DNA of 64,000 nt from NCBI RefSeq assembly GCF_000521805.1, contig NZ_JAMB01000007.1, positions 124,001 to 188,000 on the forward strand. Direction: 5' to 3'. Positions 27,679 to 38,900 of this stretch are shown here, one piece after another. The stretch is from Marinomonas ushuaiensis DSM 15871. GTDB taxonomy: Bacteria; Pseudomonadota; Gammaproteobacteria; Pseudomonadales; Marinomonadaceae. Positions within the stretch are counted from its first letter, which is position 1; the number at the start of each line of letters is the position of its first letter. Under the pieces are notes generated by a model, which did not search any database, had not been told where the DNA came from, and saw only the letters and a list, made by a program, of their open reading frames with translations. A program made the position numbers and the translations under genes.

Positions 27679-29024
27679 TGTTTCAAAATATCCTTTCTAT
27701 TGTTATTTCATTAGGTGTTCTGATTACTTTTCATGAGTTTGGGCATTATTTTATTGCCCGTCGCTGTGGTGTAAAAGTATTGCGTTTTTCTGTTGGCTTC
27801 GGGAAACCTATTTTTCGTTATGTTGGAAAAACTGGAACGGAATTTACTTTATCGATGATTCCCCTCGGTGGCTATGTCCGAATGTTGGATGAGCGTGAAG
27901 GGGGGGTGCCTGAAGAGTTGAAAGGCCAAGCGTTTAATAACAAGACGGTTTGGCAGCGTATTGCTATTGTTGCAGCAGGCCCTATTGCTAACTTTATTTT
28001 AGCCGTGTTTATTTATGCTGTAGTGGCTGTTTTAGGGATTCAATCTGTTGCGCCAAAAGTAGGGCATGTTGAGCAAAATACACCCTTGGCTCAGACGAGC
28101 ATTCAGGCTGAAGATGAACTGCTTTCCATTGCAGGAGAGTCGGTTAATTCTTGGGAAGATGTAAATTTAGTCTTAGCGGGCTTGATTGGTCAAACAAGAA
28201 CCATTATCGTTCGTTACCAGGCCGAAGGCGTTTCTTCTCAGCAAGAAGGCGAAATTCATCTAGATCGATGGTTGGTTGGTGATGAGCCTAATAATCTCAT
28301 TCGTGCTTTTGGTGTTGTACCATGGCGGCCAAAAGTCCTTCCGGTAATTGCTCAGGTTGTTGAAAATGGTGCCGCTTCCTCTGCTGGATTTGAAGAAGGC
28401 GATAAAGTAATTGAAATTGATGGTGAGCTTATTACAAGCTGGGAGCAAGTTGTTTCCTTAGTTCAAGCGAATCCAAGTGTCGCTTTATCCGTTATTGTTG
28501 AGCGGGGTGGGGATTCTCAAAAATTACTTTTGTTGCCTAACTCGACGGAGCGAGATGGAGAAGTTATCGGTTATGCTGGATTAGCTGTTGTTCCTCCGCA
28601 ATGGGATGAAAGTCTTATTAGAGAACGCCATTATGGCCCTATCGATTCGGTTTTTTATGGTGTTGCACAAACTACTAAAATGGTATCTTTGACCGTTTCC
28701 TCGATTGGGAAGATGTTACAAGGGCTGATATCGGTTGATAATTTATCTGGCCCGATAACAATTGCAAAAGTAGCGAGTGCGTCAGCGGACTCTGGACTAC
28801 AATCTTTTTTGAAATTCATGGCTTACCTAAGTGTTAGTTTGGGTGTGTTGAACTTGTTGCCTATTCCTATGTTAGATGGAGGGCATTTATTATTTTTTGG
28901 TATTGAAGCGGTTCGTCGGAAGCCAGTGTCTGAAAAAATTCAGAATATGGCTTATCGAATAGGTGCTTCACTTTTATTTGCTTTAATGGCTATTGCTATT
29001 TTTAATGATATTGCCCGCTTGTAG
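27678..29024 (+). CDS. rseP: Site-2 (intramembrane) zinc metalloprotease RseP
   Basis: RseP cleaves the anti-sigma factor RseA after DegS in the sigma-E envelope stress response and clears signal-peptide remnants. It has 448 residues: the zinc motif HEFGH at 19-23, the third ligand in MLDGGH (Asp400), four membrane segments and two tandem periplasmic PDZ domains (about 115-210 and 215-300). The second PDZ begins near KVLPVIAQVVENGAASSAGF. It overlaps dxr by TAATG and precedes bamA. Confidence 0.96.
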   Translation: MFQNILSIVISLGVLITFHEFGHYFIARRCGVKVLRFSVGFGKPIFRYVGKTGTEFTLSMIPLGGYVRMLDEREGGVPEELKGQAFNNKTVWQRIAIVAAGPIANFILAVFIYAVVAVLGIQSVAPKVGHVEQNTPLAQTSIQAEDELLSIAGESVNSWEDVNLVLAGLIGQTRTIIVRYQAEGVSSQQEGEIHLDRWLVGDEPNNLIRAFGVVPWRPKVLPVIAQVVENGAASSAGFEEGDKVIEIDGELITSWEQVVSLVQANPSVALSVIVERGGDSQKLLLLPNSTERDGEVIGYAGLAVVPPQWDESLIRERHYGPIDSVFYGVAQTTKMVSLTVSSIGKMLQGLISVDNLSGPITIAKVASASADSGLQSFLKFMAYLSVSLGVLNLLPIPMLDGGHLLFFGIEAVRRKPVSEKIQNMAYRIGASLLFALMAIAIFNDIARL

Positions 29025-29034
29025 AGAGGTATGT

Positions 29035-31344
29035 GTGAAAGTTGTTTCAGCTGTATTGTTGGCTTTAATAAGCGTGCAGAGTTCTGCAGACTCGATAAAT
29101 GATGTTCGGGTTGATGGTTTGGTTCAGATGCCGTCAGCAAGAGCATTTGATGTGATTGGTTTTGATAAAGGGGAGCCTTACGATTCTGACAAAGTATACC
29201 AAGCCATTACGTCTCTTTTTAATACCGGGTACTTCAGTGATATTGAGGTTTATGAAGAGGATAGTGTATTAGTTTTTGATGTTGAGGAGCGTCCTTCTAT
29301 AGGTAATTTAACGATAGAGGGAAATGATCTAATTCAAACAGAAGATTTAATGCGAGGCTTGAATTTATCTGGTTTGGAAATCGGTGAAATATATAAACCA
29401 GAAACATTGAATCAAATTGCTCAAGAACTTCAGAGGCAGTATTACGCTCTTGGGCGTTATGGTGCCAAAGTCGATATTTCTGTTGAGGAAATGCCTCGTA
29501 ACCGTACAGGGATCGTGATTAATATTGATGAAGGCGACACGGCTAAAATAGTTCATATTAATATTGTTGGTAATAACGATTTTGATGAAGAAGAGCTCAC
29601 TGAAGACTTTCAGTCTAGAGAGACGGGTTATTGGAACCCCTTCAGCTCCGCAGATGAATACGCTAAAGCAAAAATAGAAGGCGATATTAATATATTAACA
29701 AGCTTTTATTTAGATAAAGGTTATTTGGATTTTGAAGTTACTTCTAGTCAAGTGAGTTTGTCATATGATAAACGCGATGTTTATGTCGTTATTAATGTCA
29801 ATGAAGGGAAACCTTATTTTGTTAATCAACTTTCTTTAAGCGGCAGTTTGCCTATTTCTGAGGATAGAGTTTGGAAACAAATTACTCAGAAAGAAGGAGA
29901 TGTCTTTTCTCGTAGTGAAGTGACAAAAATCATCTCTGGTATTTCTACAGAGTTAGGTGATGATGGTTATTTATTTGCAAGAGTGAATGTTATCCCAGAG
30001 AAGCTTGATGATCATACCGTTAACCTTAGCTATCAAATAACACCCGGCTCGAAAGTTTATGTTCGCCGTATTACGTTTAGCGGTAATAGTGAAACTAAAG
30101 ATGAGGTATTGCGTCGTGAAATGACGCAATTTGAAGGTGCGTTAGCGCAGCACTCTAAAATTCAGTCTTCTAAGCGTCGTATAGAACGATTAGGTTTCTT
30201 TGGTAGTGTTAATCTTAAAACTCGTCCAGTCGCTGGAACGACAGATCAAGTGGATATTGATGTGGCGGTTCAAGAACAGGCATCTGGCAGTATTCAAGCG
30301 AGTATTGGCTATTCAGATGGCGATGGTTTGATTTATGGTTTTGGTATATCCAAATCTAACTTCATGGGGACGGGTAATAAATTAGGCTTCAGCGCTTCTC
30401 AGTCAGAGGAATACTCTAAATACTCAATCCATTATACGAACCCTTATTTTACTGTTGATGGGGTTAGCCGAGGGGCAAGGGTGTACTATGAAAAAAGTAA
30501 TTATGATGACGAAGATATCGAAGACTACCAAATAGATAAAGTTGGAGCCGGCCTTACTTATGGTTATCCTATTTCTGATTCGCAACGTTTAACATTCGGC
30601 GTTACGGTGCAGGAAACAAGTATTGATTTAAGCAGTGACTCGTCTTATGAGTCTCAAAATTTTATTAATACATATGGCAATAATTTTGATGATTTAATTG
30701 CCTCTATTTCGTGGAGCGATCAAGACTTAATAGGCGGTGTGCTGCCAACTAGCGGTTATTCAACGAATTTGAACCTGCAAGTTGCGACGCCGGGTAGTGA
30801 CCAAACCTATTATAAAGTAGGTTTAACTTCGGAAAAATATTGGAACATCAGTGGCTCTAATACTTGGTTGTTCCATATGAAAGGTCGATTTGGCTACGGT
30901 AATGGATATGGAGATTCTGAGATACTGCCTTTTTATGAAAACTATTATGCTGGTGGTGTGGGCTCTGTTCGAGGCTATGGTTCATCTTCTTTAGGGCCTC
31001 AAAAAACTTATAGTTCATCCACTGATAGTGATGCTATGGGTGGAAATATACTGATGGTAGGTACTGCTGAGTTGGTCTTCCCTTTGCCTATGGTGGATGA
31101 TCATAAGTCAGTGAGAACTGCGTTGTTTTTTGATGCGGGTAATGTGTTTACAGATAATTGTTTATCTACTAGCACAGCATGTGAAACTGGTGTGGATCCA
31201 TCCGAAATTCGTTATAGCGTTGGTTTAAGCTGGACGTGGATTACACCTATTGCGCCTCTTTCATTTAATTTTGCTAAGGCATTGAATGCGGATGATGGCG
31301 ATGATACTGATTTCTTCCAATTCCAGTTGGGAACGACTTTTTAA
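29035..31344 (+). CDS. bamA: Outer membrane protein assembly factor BamA
   Basis: BamA folds beta-barrel proteins into the outer membrane. A signal peptide (MKVVSAVLLALISVQSSA, cut before DSINDVRV) is followed by five POTRA repeats (about 20-420) and a C-terminal barrel. The conserved loop-6 VRGY motif is at 645-648, and the last residue is Phe, as expected of a barrel. The GTG at 29035 (769 residues) is chosen: AGAGAGG is 5-6 bases upstream and the signal peptide starts there. Upstream in-frame codons overlap rseP. Skp follows. Confidence 0.96.
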   Translation: MKVVSAVLLALISVQSSADSINDVRVDGLVQMPSARAFDVIGFDKGEPYDSDKVYQAITSLFNTGYFSDIEVYEEDSVLVFDVEERPSIGNLTIEGNDLIQTEDLMRGLNLSGLEIGEIYKPETLNQIAQELQRQYYALGRYGAKVDISVEEMPRNRTGIVINIDEGDTAKIVHINIVGNNDFDEEELTEDFQSRETGYWNPFSSADEYAKAKIEGDINILTSFYLDKGYLDFEVTSSQVSLSYDKRDVYVVINVNEGKPYFVNQLSLSGSLPISEDRVWKQITQKEGDVFSRSEVTKIISGISTELGDDGYLFARVNVIPEKLDDHTVNLSYQITPGSKVYVRRITFSGNSETKDEVLRREMTQFEGALAQHSKIQSSKRRIERLGFFGSVNLKTRPVAGTTDQVDIDVAVQEQASGSIQASIGYSDGDGLIYGFGISKSNFMGTGNKLGFSASQSEEYSKYSIHYTNPYFTVDGVSRGARVYYEKSNYDDEDIEDYQIDKVGAGLTYGYPISDSQRLTFGVTVQETSIDLSSDSSYESQNFINTYGNNFDDLIASISWSDQDLIGGVLPTSGYSTNLNLQVATPGSDQTYYKVGLTSEKYWNISGSNTWLFHMKGRFGYGNGYGDSEILPFYENYYAGGVGSVRGYGSSSLGPQKTYSSSTDSDAMGGNILMVGTAELVFPLPMVDDHKSVRTALFFDAGNVFTDNCLSTSTACETGVDPSEIRYSVGLSWTWITPIAPLSFNFAKALNADDGDDTDFFQFQLGTTF

Positions 31345-31374
31345 TTCAGAAAACGATATTCGAGAGGTTTGAAA

Positions 31375-31869
31375 ATGAAAAAAATTATAATGGCTGTTTT
31401 TACTCTATGCTTAATAAGTAGTGTGCATGCAACAGAGGTCGCTGTTATCGATTTTAGGGCTGCACTTTTGCAAAGTAATATTGGTCAAGAAGCGGCAAAA
31501 GAGCCAAAGCAGAAAGTGGCCGAAATGGATGCTCGCTTGAAACAAGAGCAAGAAGAGCTTGAAGCGTCAGCAGAAAAATTAAAGCGCGAAGAGTTAACTT
31601 TGTCTGAGGGCGAATTTAATGCACGTCGCAAAGTATTGGCTGAACAACAAAATAAAGTGCGTTCTATGGGGGCAGCTATGCAGCGTCAAGCTAAAGAGCT
31701 AGAGCAACAATTGATTCAATCTCTTACTCCACAAGGTGAGGCTGCATTGAAAGCGTTAATCGAAGAACGTAAATTGGATTTAGTATTGAATAGACAAGTG
31801 AGTTTATATGCAAATGCTGATGCGGATATTACTAACGAACTTGTAGCACGTATTAATAAGGACAACTAA
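31375..31869 (+). CDS. skp: Periplasmic chaperone Skp (OmpH)
   Basis: Skp is a trimeric periplasmic holdase for outer-membrane proteins in transit to BamA. A signal peptide (KKIIMAVFTLCLISSVHA) precedes EVAVIDFRAALLQSNIGQ, then a long charged coiled coil (about 45-115) forms the tentacles. The ATG at 31375 (164 residues) fits GAGAGG at 31362-31367; the in-frame TTG at 31369 is too close to that site. It is next to bamA and 3 bases before lpxD. Confidence 0.92.
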   Translation: MKKIIMAVFTLCLISSVHATEVAVIDFRAALLQSNIGQEAAKEPKQKVAEMDARLKQEQEELEASAEKLKREELTLSEGEFNARRKVLAEQQNKVRSMGAAMQRQAKELEQQLIQSLTPQGEAALKALIEERKLDLVLNRQVSLYANADADITNELVARINKDN

Positions 31870-31872
31870 TCT

Positions 31873-32913
31873 ATGAGCTATACGCTAGGGCAATTAGCTG
31901 CGGAAGTACAAGGCACTGTTAAAGGGAATGCGGGTCTCGTTATTGAAAAGCTAGGCACGTTGGGAAATGCTGTTCAAAATGAACTGAGTTTTTTAGCCAA
32001 TCCTAAATACCGCAGTCAACTTGCTTCTACGTCAGCAGGTGCTGTTCTTGTGAAAACGGAAGAATTAGCGCAGCTGGTTGATAATGCTATTGTAGTGTCA
32101 AATCCTTATCTAGCGTTTGCAAAGTTATCTAATTTATTTGTACCGACAACACAGGGTTGGTCTGGTATTCATCCTAGTGCTGTCATTGCTAATAATGCAG
32201 TAATTGGTGTAGATGTAATTATTGGTCCAAATACTGTCATTGATGATGGTGTTACTATCGGAGACGATTGTGTCATCGGTGCGGGTTGCGTTATTAGTCG
32301 AGGTTCAGTCGTAGGTAAAAATTCACGATTATATCCTAATGTTACGCTTTATCATGATGTTGTGATTGGTGAAGCGTGTATCTTACATAGTGGTGCAGTG
32401 ATTGGTGCAGATGGTTTTGGCTTTGCTCCTACACAAGATGGTTGGGAGAAAATTAATCAACTTGGCTCAGTTGCTATTGGTAATCATGTTGAGATTGGTG
32501 CGAGTACAACAATTGATCGTGGTGCGATAGAAAATACCCAAATTGGGCATGGTGTTAAAATAGATAACCAAGTTCAAATTGCTCATAACGTTGTAATTGG
32601 CGATAATACCGCGATTGCAGCAAGTACCGCGATTGCAGGTAGTACAAAGATTGGTTCTTTTTGTACTATTTCTGGCGGGGTTTGTATTGCGGGTCATTTA
32701 ACGATTCGCGATCGAGTTCATGTCACTGGTATGAGTATGATAAGCAATTCTATTGAAGAAGAGGGATCTTACTCTTCGGGTATGGGAATGGAGCCAACGG
32801 CTAAATGGCGTCGAACGGTTGCTAGAGTCAGACGAATAGACGAAATGGCGAAGCAGTTTTCACAATTAAAAAAACAAGTTAATAAGTTTTTAGAGAAGGT
32901 TGATAATAAATGA
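31873..32913 (+). CDS. lpxD: UDP-3-O-acyl-glucosamine N-acyltransferase LpxD
   Basis: LpxD adds the N-linked 3-hydroxyacyl chain in the third step of lipid A synthesis. It has an N-terminal uridine-binding domain (about 1-100, with [13 protein letters not shown]) and a left-handed beta-helix of hexapeptide repeats (about 105-300). The catalytic histidine lies in [16 protein letters not shown] helical C-terminus follows. Its 346 residues are normal. It overlaps fabZ by ATGA. Confidence 0.96.
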   Translation: MSYTLGQLAAEVQGTVKGNAGLVIEKLGTLGNAVQNELSFLANPKYRSQLASTSAGAVLVKTEELAQLVDNAIVVSNPYLAFAKLSNLFVPTTQGWSGIHPSAVIANNAVIGVDVIIGPNTVIDDGVTIGDDCVIGAGCVISRGSVVGKNSRLYPNVTLYHDVVIGEACILHSGAVIGADGFGFAPTQDGWEKINQLGSVAIGNHVEIGASTTIDRGAIENTQIGHGVKIDNQVQIAHNVVIGDNTAIAASTAIAGSTKIGSFCTISGGVCIAGHLTIRDRVHVTGMSMISNSIEEEGSYSSGMGMEPTAKWRRTVARVRRIDEMAKQFSQLKKQVNKFLEKVDNK

Positions 32914-33341
32914 TGGACGTAAAAGAAATTCGCCGATACCTACCTCATAGGTATCCTTTTTTGTTGGTGGATCGTGTCGTTGAAATAAATTTAAATGAGT
33001 CCATTGTTGCCTATAAAAATGTTACGGTGAACGAACCTTTTTTTAACGGTCATTTCCCTGATGATCCAGTAATGCCAGGTGTGTTAATTATTGAAGCTAT
33101 GGCTCAAGCTGCTGGCGTCCTAGGTTTTAAAACCATGGATAAAACACCAGAAGATGGTTCAATGTATTACTTTGTTGGCTCCGATAAAACACGTTTTAAG
33201 CGTCCAGTTGTACCGGGTGACCGTTTACAGTTAGAAGCAAAAATCATTGCGGTAAAACGTGGAATTTGGAAATTTGAATGCAAAGCATCCGTTGACGGTG
33301 AGTTAGTGTGTTCATCTACAATTATGTGTGCAGACAGGTAA
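32910..33341 (+). CDS. fabZ: 3-hydroxyacyl-ACP dehydratase FabZ
   Basis: FabZ dehydrates 3-hydroxyacyl-ACP in fatty-acid elongation and competes with LpxA and LpxD for the same substrates. The hot-dog fold motifs are present: [13 protein letters not shown], the active-site [22 protein letters not shown] (catalytic His and Glu), and a total of 143 residues. Two adjacent ATG codons could start it (32910 or 32913). The first overlaps the lpxD stop. Confidence 0.96.
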   Translation: MMDVKEIRRYLPHRYPFLLVDRVVEINLNESIVAYKNVTVNEPFFNGHFPDDPVMPGVLIIEAMAQAAGVLGFKTMDKTPEDGSMYYFVGSDKTRFKRPVVPGDRLQLEAKIIAVKRGIWKFECKASVDGELVCSSTIMCADR

Positions 33342-33348
33342 GATTATA

Positions 33349-34125
33349 GTGGCTATACATCCAACGACATTAATTGATTCAAAAGCAGAAATTGACTCCA
33401 ACGTGGAGATCGGTCCTTTTTGTGTGATTGGGCCAGATGTGAAAATTGGTGCTGGGAGTGTTATTAAGTCGCACGTCGTTATTAATGGCCATACGACAAT
33501 TGGGTGTAATAATGAAATTTATCAGTTTGCTTCAGTCGGAGAAGCAAACCAAGATAAAAAATACAGAGGCGAGCCAACTCAGTTAATTATCGGTGATGGC
33601 AATGTTATTCGTGAAAGTGCCACTATACATCGTGGCACGATTCAGGATAAAGGTATCACCCAAATTGGCAGTCATAACTTGTTTATGGCGAGTACGCATG
33701 TGGGCCATGATTGTATTGTGGGCGACAACAATATAATGGCTAATTTTGCAGCTTTAGCTGGCCATGTAGTTGTTGGGGATAATGCGATTCTTGGTGGTTA
33801 CACTGGTGTGCATCAATTTTGTCAGGTGCATTCTTACAGTATGTGTGGCATGGGCTCTATGGTGTCAAAAGATGTTCCTAGATTTGTTATGGTTTCTGGT
33901 AATCCAGCTAAAGCGCATGGAATGAATTTTGAAGGCATGCGTCGTAGAGGTGTTCCAGCCGATATTATTCGAGCTTTACGTACAGCCTATAAAACGGTTT
34001 ATCTGAAAGGTCTGACACTTGAATCTGCATTAACACAGCTTGAAAGTGGCGATAGCTTTCATATTGCTGAAGTGGCTGATTTTGTTTTATCAATTAGGCA
34101 ATCAAAACGTGGCATAGTCCGATAA
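33349..34125 (+). CDS. lpxA: UDP-N-acetylglucosamine O-acyltransferase LpxA
   Basis: LpxA transfers 3-hydroxyacyl from ACP to UDP-GlcNAc, the first step of lipid A synthesis. Hexapeptide repeats fill the first 190 residues (IGPFCVIGPDVKIG onward), with the catalytic histidine in HVGHDCIVGDNN and the acyl-length region in ILGGYTGVHQFCQVH. I start at GTG 33349 (MAIHPTTLID, 258 residues) because AGGTAAGA is 5-6 bases upstream. The earlier in-frame start at 33328 lies inside fabZ and precedes that site. A terminator follows. Confidence 0.95.
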   Translation: MAIHPTTLIDSKAEIDSNVEIGPFCVIGPDVKIGAGSVIKSHVVINGHTTIGCNNEIYQFASVGEANQDKKYRGEPTQLIIGDGNVIRESATIHRGTIQDKGITQIGSHNLFMASTHVGHDCIVGDNNIMANFAALAGHVVVGDNAILGGYTGVHQFCQVHSYSMCGMGSMVSKDVPRFVMVSGNPAKAHGMNFEGMRRRGVPADIIRALRTAYKTVYLKGLTLESALTQLESGDSFHIAEVADFVLSIRQSKRGIVR

Positions 34126-34142
34126 AAACCATGTTTTGAAAG

Positions 34143-34169
34143 AAAACCCCGGATTATTCGGGGTTTTTT
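34143..34169 (+). terminator. Intrinsic terminator between lpxA and lpxB
   Basis: AAAACCCCG (34143-34151) and CGGGGTTTT (34159-34167) form a perfect 9-bp stem with a 7-base loop and a run of six T (34164-34169). It would separate lpxA from lpxB transcripts or allow only partial readthrough. Confidence 0.85.
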
Positions 34170-34202
34170 ATTAGTGAAAAATAAAAGCTAGGGGTTGTGT
34201 AA

Positions 34203-35360
34203 ATGGAAGTGATGTCTACAGCACGTTATGTGTTAGTGGCTGGTGAAGCCTCAGGTGATATTTTGGGCGCTAATCTAATTGCTCACTTAAAAACATTACA
34301 ACCAGACGCTGTGTTTGAAGGGATTGGCGGTCCATTAATGCAGGCGCAGGGCTTTAATAGTATTGTGCCAATGGACAGGCTTTCTGTCATGGGGCTGGTT
34401 GAAGTACTTGGCCGCTTAAGAGAGTTGTTGGGTATCCGTAAGCGTTTATATCAGTCATGCTTAAACAACCCTCCAACGGCATTTATTGGTATTGACTCTC
34501 CAGATTTTAATATGCCGCTTGCTAGAAAACTAAAGCAAGCCGGAATCCCTACTGTCCATTATGTTAGTCCTTCTGTTTGGGCGTGGCGTCAAAAACGTAT
34601 CTTTAATATCAAGAAATCTGTGGATTTGATGCTGGCTCTTTTCCCGTTTGAGCTGCCTATTTACCATGAGCATAATATTCCAGTGGTTTGCGTCGGACAT
34701 ACTTTGGCAGATGATATCCCATTAAACAGTGACGTTGCTGATGCTAGAGCGGCACTTGGTTTAAATGCAATTAAGGGTCCTGTGTTTGGTATTTTACCTG
34801 GTTCCAGAGAGGGTGAGGTTTCACGCCTTGCACCTTTGTTTGTTGAGACAATCAAGCTCATTAAACAAAAAGAACCCGATGCAACGTTTATTATGCCAGC
34901 GGCAAATGTTGAGAGGCGTATTCAAATAGACGCTATTTTAAAAGAAGCCAATGCAGAGGCAATTCTTATCGATGGTCAGTCGCGTACAGTAATGGCAGCG
35001 TCTGATGCTATTTTGCTCGCTTCAGGTACGGCGGCGCTGGAGGCTATGTTAGTAAAACGGCCTATGGTGGTGTCTTATCGAGTTAACAAACTTACCTATT
35101 TTATTATGTCCAGAATGATAAAAGTACCTTATGTTTCGTTACCAAATTTATTGGCAAATGAACCATTAGTGCCAGAATTATTACAAGATCAAGCTACACC
35201 CGAAAACTTATCAAATAGTCTATTACAGACTTGGAAGTCCTTCGTTGCAGATAAAACGATACAGGATAAGTACCTCAATCTGCATAAGATGTTGCGTAAA
35301 AATGCCGGTGAGCAAGCCGCACAAGCCATTCTTTCTATGCTTGAAAAAAAGAGTAAGTAG
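34203..35360 (+). CDS. lpxB: Lipid-A-disaccharide synthase LpxB
   Basis: LpxB joins lipid X and UDP-diacylglucosamine to form the disaccharide of lipid A. The GT-B glycosyltransferase motifs are clear: [42 protein letters not shown] and [16 protein letters not shown]. Its 385 residues are normal. The ATG at 34203 is preferred to the one at 34212, which has no spacing for a ribosome site. Its stop overlaps the rnhB start (TAGTG). Confidence 0.95.
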   Translation: MEVMSTARYVLVAGEASGDILGANLIAHLKTLQPDAVFEGIGGPLMQAQGFNSIVPMDRLSVMGLVEVLGRLRELLGIRKRLYQSCLNNPPTAFIGIDSPDFNMPLARKLKQAGIPTVHYVSPSVWAWRQKRIFNIKKSVDLMLALFPFELPIYHEHNIPVVCVGHTLADDIPLNSDVADARAALGLNAIKGPVFGILPGSREGEVSRLAPLFVETIKLIKQKEPDATFIMPAANVERRIQIDAILKEANAEAILIDGQSRTVMAASDAILLASGTAALEAMLVKRPMVVSYRVNKLTYFIMSRMIKVPYVSLPNLLANEPLVPELLQDQATPENLSNSLLQTWKSFVADKTIQDKYLNLHKMLRKNAGEQAAQAILSMLEKKSK

Positions 35361-35959
35361 TGGAACCTTTTGTTAGTCAAATGTATTTTGGTGACTTAAT
35401 TGCCGGTACCGATGAAGCAGGAAGAGGGCCGTTGGCGGGAGAAGTTGTTGCTGCGGCTGTGATTCTTGATCCAAATCGTCCAATCGCTGGGCTTGCTGAT
35501 TCCAAAAAACTGAGTGAAAAAAAACGCGAAGCTTTATTTATTGAGATACAAGAGAAGGCTTTGGCCTTTGGTATCGCGAGTGCTTCAATAGAAGAGATAG
35601 ACGAAATAAATATATTGCATGCGAGTATGCTCGCCATGTCTCGTGCTGTTAGTTTGTTGTCGGTCGTTCCTGAGCACGTTTTGGTAGATGGCAATCGTAT
35701 ACCATTGAATTTACCTTGTCCTGCTGAGGCAGTTGTAAAAGGGGATTCGAGACAAGCCGCTATTTCAGCAGCGTCTATACTGGCAAAAGTGACTCGCGAT
35801 AGAGATATCGTAAAAGTGTCAAAAATATACCCAGAATATGGTTTTGAAAAACATAAAGGTTACCCTACAGCGCAGCACCTTGCAGCTCTTCGACTACATG
35901 GCATTACACCAATTCATCGCCGTAGTTTTGGCCCAGTTAAAAAGATTTTAGAGGGATAG
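35360..35959 (+). CDS. rnhB: Ribonuclease HII
   Basis: RNase HII removes ribonucleotides misincorporated in DNA and RNA-DNA hybrids. The acidic catalytic residues lie in [20 protein letters not shown] (Asp, Glu), VLVDGNRIP and [26 protein letters not shown] is another signature. The start is GTG at 35360, overlapping the lpxB stop. Its 199 residues match E. coli. It leads into dnaE by 4 bases. Confidence 0.95.
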   Translation: MEPFVSQMYFGDLIAGTDEAGRGPLAGEVVAAAVILDPNRPIAGLADSKKLSEKKREALFIEIQEKALAFGIASASIEEIDEINILHASMLAMSRAVSLLSVVPEHVLVDGNRIPLNLPCPAEAVVKGDSRQAAISAASILAKVTRDRDIVKVSKIYPEYGFEKHKGYPTAQHLAALRLHGITPIHRRSFGPVKKILEG

Positions 35960-35963
35960 TATT

Positions 35964-38900
35964 TTGTCCACACCGTTTATACATTTACGAGTTCATACTG
36001 AGTTTTCCTTGGTTGATGGCTTGGTGAAAATTAAAGGTTTGCTTGGCACGACAGAGCTGATGTCTATGCCGGCGGTCGCTATTACAGATGAAAATAATCT
36101 TTGTGGTTTTGTGCGCTTTTATAAAGGCGCAATGGATAAAGGGATTAAACCGATTTGTGGCGCCGATGTGGTGATTGCTGATGATGATGAAGGGGTTGGC
36201 TCTCGTTATCGATTTACCTTGTTGGCAACATCGAACCAAGGCTACAAGAATATTATTAAAATCATCTCTAAAGGCTACCAGTTGGGTCAAGTGGAAGGCC
36301 GGCCTATTATCCAAAAAGAATGGATAGAGGAAAGTAGTGACGACATTATTGCATTGTCAGGTGCTGGGTTTGGTGATATTGGCATATTGTTACAAAAAGG
36401 TAATCATGACCAAGCCAAAAGCCGTTTGGCGCATTGGATGTCGATTTTTCCAGATCGTTTTTATATTGAACTGCAACGCACTAGTCGTCCGGGTGAAGAA
36501 GATTATATACATGCTGTAGTGTCATTGGCGGCAGAATTAGATTGTCCTGTTGTTGCGACAAATGATGTTCGCTTTTTGAAACGTGAGAACTTTGAGGCTC
36601 ATGAAGCACGTGTTTGTATTCATGATGGCGTCACTCTAGATGACCCTCGTCGTAAGCGCCGCTATTCAGAAGAGCAATATTTTAAAACGGCCGATGAGAT
36701 GGCTGCTCTATTTGAAGATATTCCTGAGGCGCTTGAGAATACAGTAGAAATAGCTAAGCGTTGCAGTGTCGATGTCTTACTAGGCGAATATTTTTTACCT
36801 GATTACCCTGTGCCGGAAGGCATGACCATGGAAGAATTCTTTAACAAACTGTCTTTTGATGGTTTAAAAGAACGTTTTGATTTCTTGACTAAAAAATACG
36901 GTGAACGTATTGAAAAGCGTCGTCAAGAATATTGGGATCGTCTGGATTTTGAATTAACCATTATCAATCAGATGGGCTTTCCTGGTTACTTCTTAATCGT
37001 GATGGACTTTATTAAGTGGTCGAAAGATAACGGAATCCCCGTAGGGCCTGGCCGAGGTTCTGGTGCTGGATCACTGGTAGCCTATGCGCTGAAAATTACT
37101 GATCTTGATCCATTAGAATATGATCTCCTGTTCGAACGATTCTTGAATCCAGAGCGTGTTTCCATGCCCGATTTTGATATCGATTTTTGCATGGAGAATC
37201 GTGACAAAGTTATTGATTATGTATCTCGTACTTATGGTCGAGACGCTGTGTCTCAGATTATTACTTTTGGTGCGATGGCGGCAAAAGCCGTAGTGCGAGA
37301 TGTTGCTCGTGTTCAGGGTAAGCCTTATAGCTTAGGTGATAAATTATCTAAATTGATTCCTTTCGAAATTGGCATGACTCTGAAAAAAGCGTTAGAGGAA
37401 GAGCCTGCATTGCCTGAATTTTTGGCGGGTGATGAAGATGCTGCAGAAGTTATGGAGATGGCGATATCTCTTGAAGGTGTGGTTCGTAACTTTGGTAAGC
37501 ACGCTGGTGGCGTGGTTATCGCGCCAACTAAACTAATTGATTTTGCGCCTTTATATTGTGAAGAAGATGGTTCTGGCCTTGTTACTCAATATGATAAAAA
37601 CGATGTGGAAGAAGCGGGTCTTGTTAAATTTGACTTCTTAGGTTTGAAAACGCTGACAGTGGTTGATTGGGCGGTAAAAAACATTGATACCATCAATGCA
37701 TTAGAAGGCAAGCCACCTTTAGATATCACTCTTATTGATCTTGAAGACAAATCAACCTACGATTTATTGAAACGAGCAGAAACCACTGCGGTATTCCAGC
37801 TGGAATCCCGTGGTATGAAAGAGTTGATTAAGAAGCTTTTGCCATCTCGTTTTGAAGATATTATCGCCTTGGTTGCCTTGTATCGTCCCGGGCCATTAGG
37901 CTCAGGCATGGTGGATGACTTTATCAACCGTAAGCACGGTCGTGCCGAGTTGGCTTTCCCTCATTCTGATTATCAACATAATGATTTGATTCCAGTTTTG
38001 GAGCCTACTTACGGTATCATCTTGTATCAAGAACAAGTAATGCAGATTGCTCAGGTATTGGCTAAGTTTTCTCTTGGTGGTGCGGATTTATTACGTCGAG
38101 CTATGGGTAAAAAGAAAGCGGAGGTTATGGCGGAGCAGCGCTTAATCTTCATGGAAGGTGCCCTGAAAAATAATGTTGATAAGGATCTGTCAGGTAACAT
38201 CTTTGACTTGATGGAGAAGTTTGCAGGTTACGGTTTTAACAAATCTCACTCGGCAGCATATGCACTGGTTTCTTATCAAACTGCTTGGTTAAAAAATCAC
38301 TATCCAGCGCCTTTCATGGCGGCGGTATTATCTGCTGATATGCAGAATACGGATAAAATCGTTATTTTCATTGAAGAATGTCGTTCAATGAAAATAGTGT
38401 TAGAGCTACCAAATGTAAATGAATCGGTTTTCAAATTCACGGTAAACCCAAAGGGCGCTATCGTTTATGGTTTGGGCGCCATCAAAGGGGTTGGTGAAGG
38501 CCCAATTGAGGCCATTGTCGAAGCTCGAAAAGATGGCCCGTTTGAGCATATTTTTGATTTTTGTCAGCGTGTTGGTCGACGAGTCAATAAGCGTGTAATG
38601 GAAGCGCTCGTTCGTTCAGGTGCTTTTGACACGATTGGACCAAATCGTGCCACTTTGTTTGCTTGTATTGATGAGGCTCTAAAGCGTGCCGTGCAGGATG
38701 CTAAGAACCAAGATGCAGGTATGATGGATCTGTTTGGTATTGCTGTGGAAGAAAATACGGAAGATGCTTACAAAGAAGTAGGGATACAGCACGAATGGCC
38801 GCCACGCCAACGACTCGATGGTGAAAAGGATACATTAGGTTTATACGTAACGGGCCATCCAATCGATGAATATGAGAAAGAGATTCGTCGCTTTGTTCGT

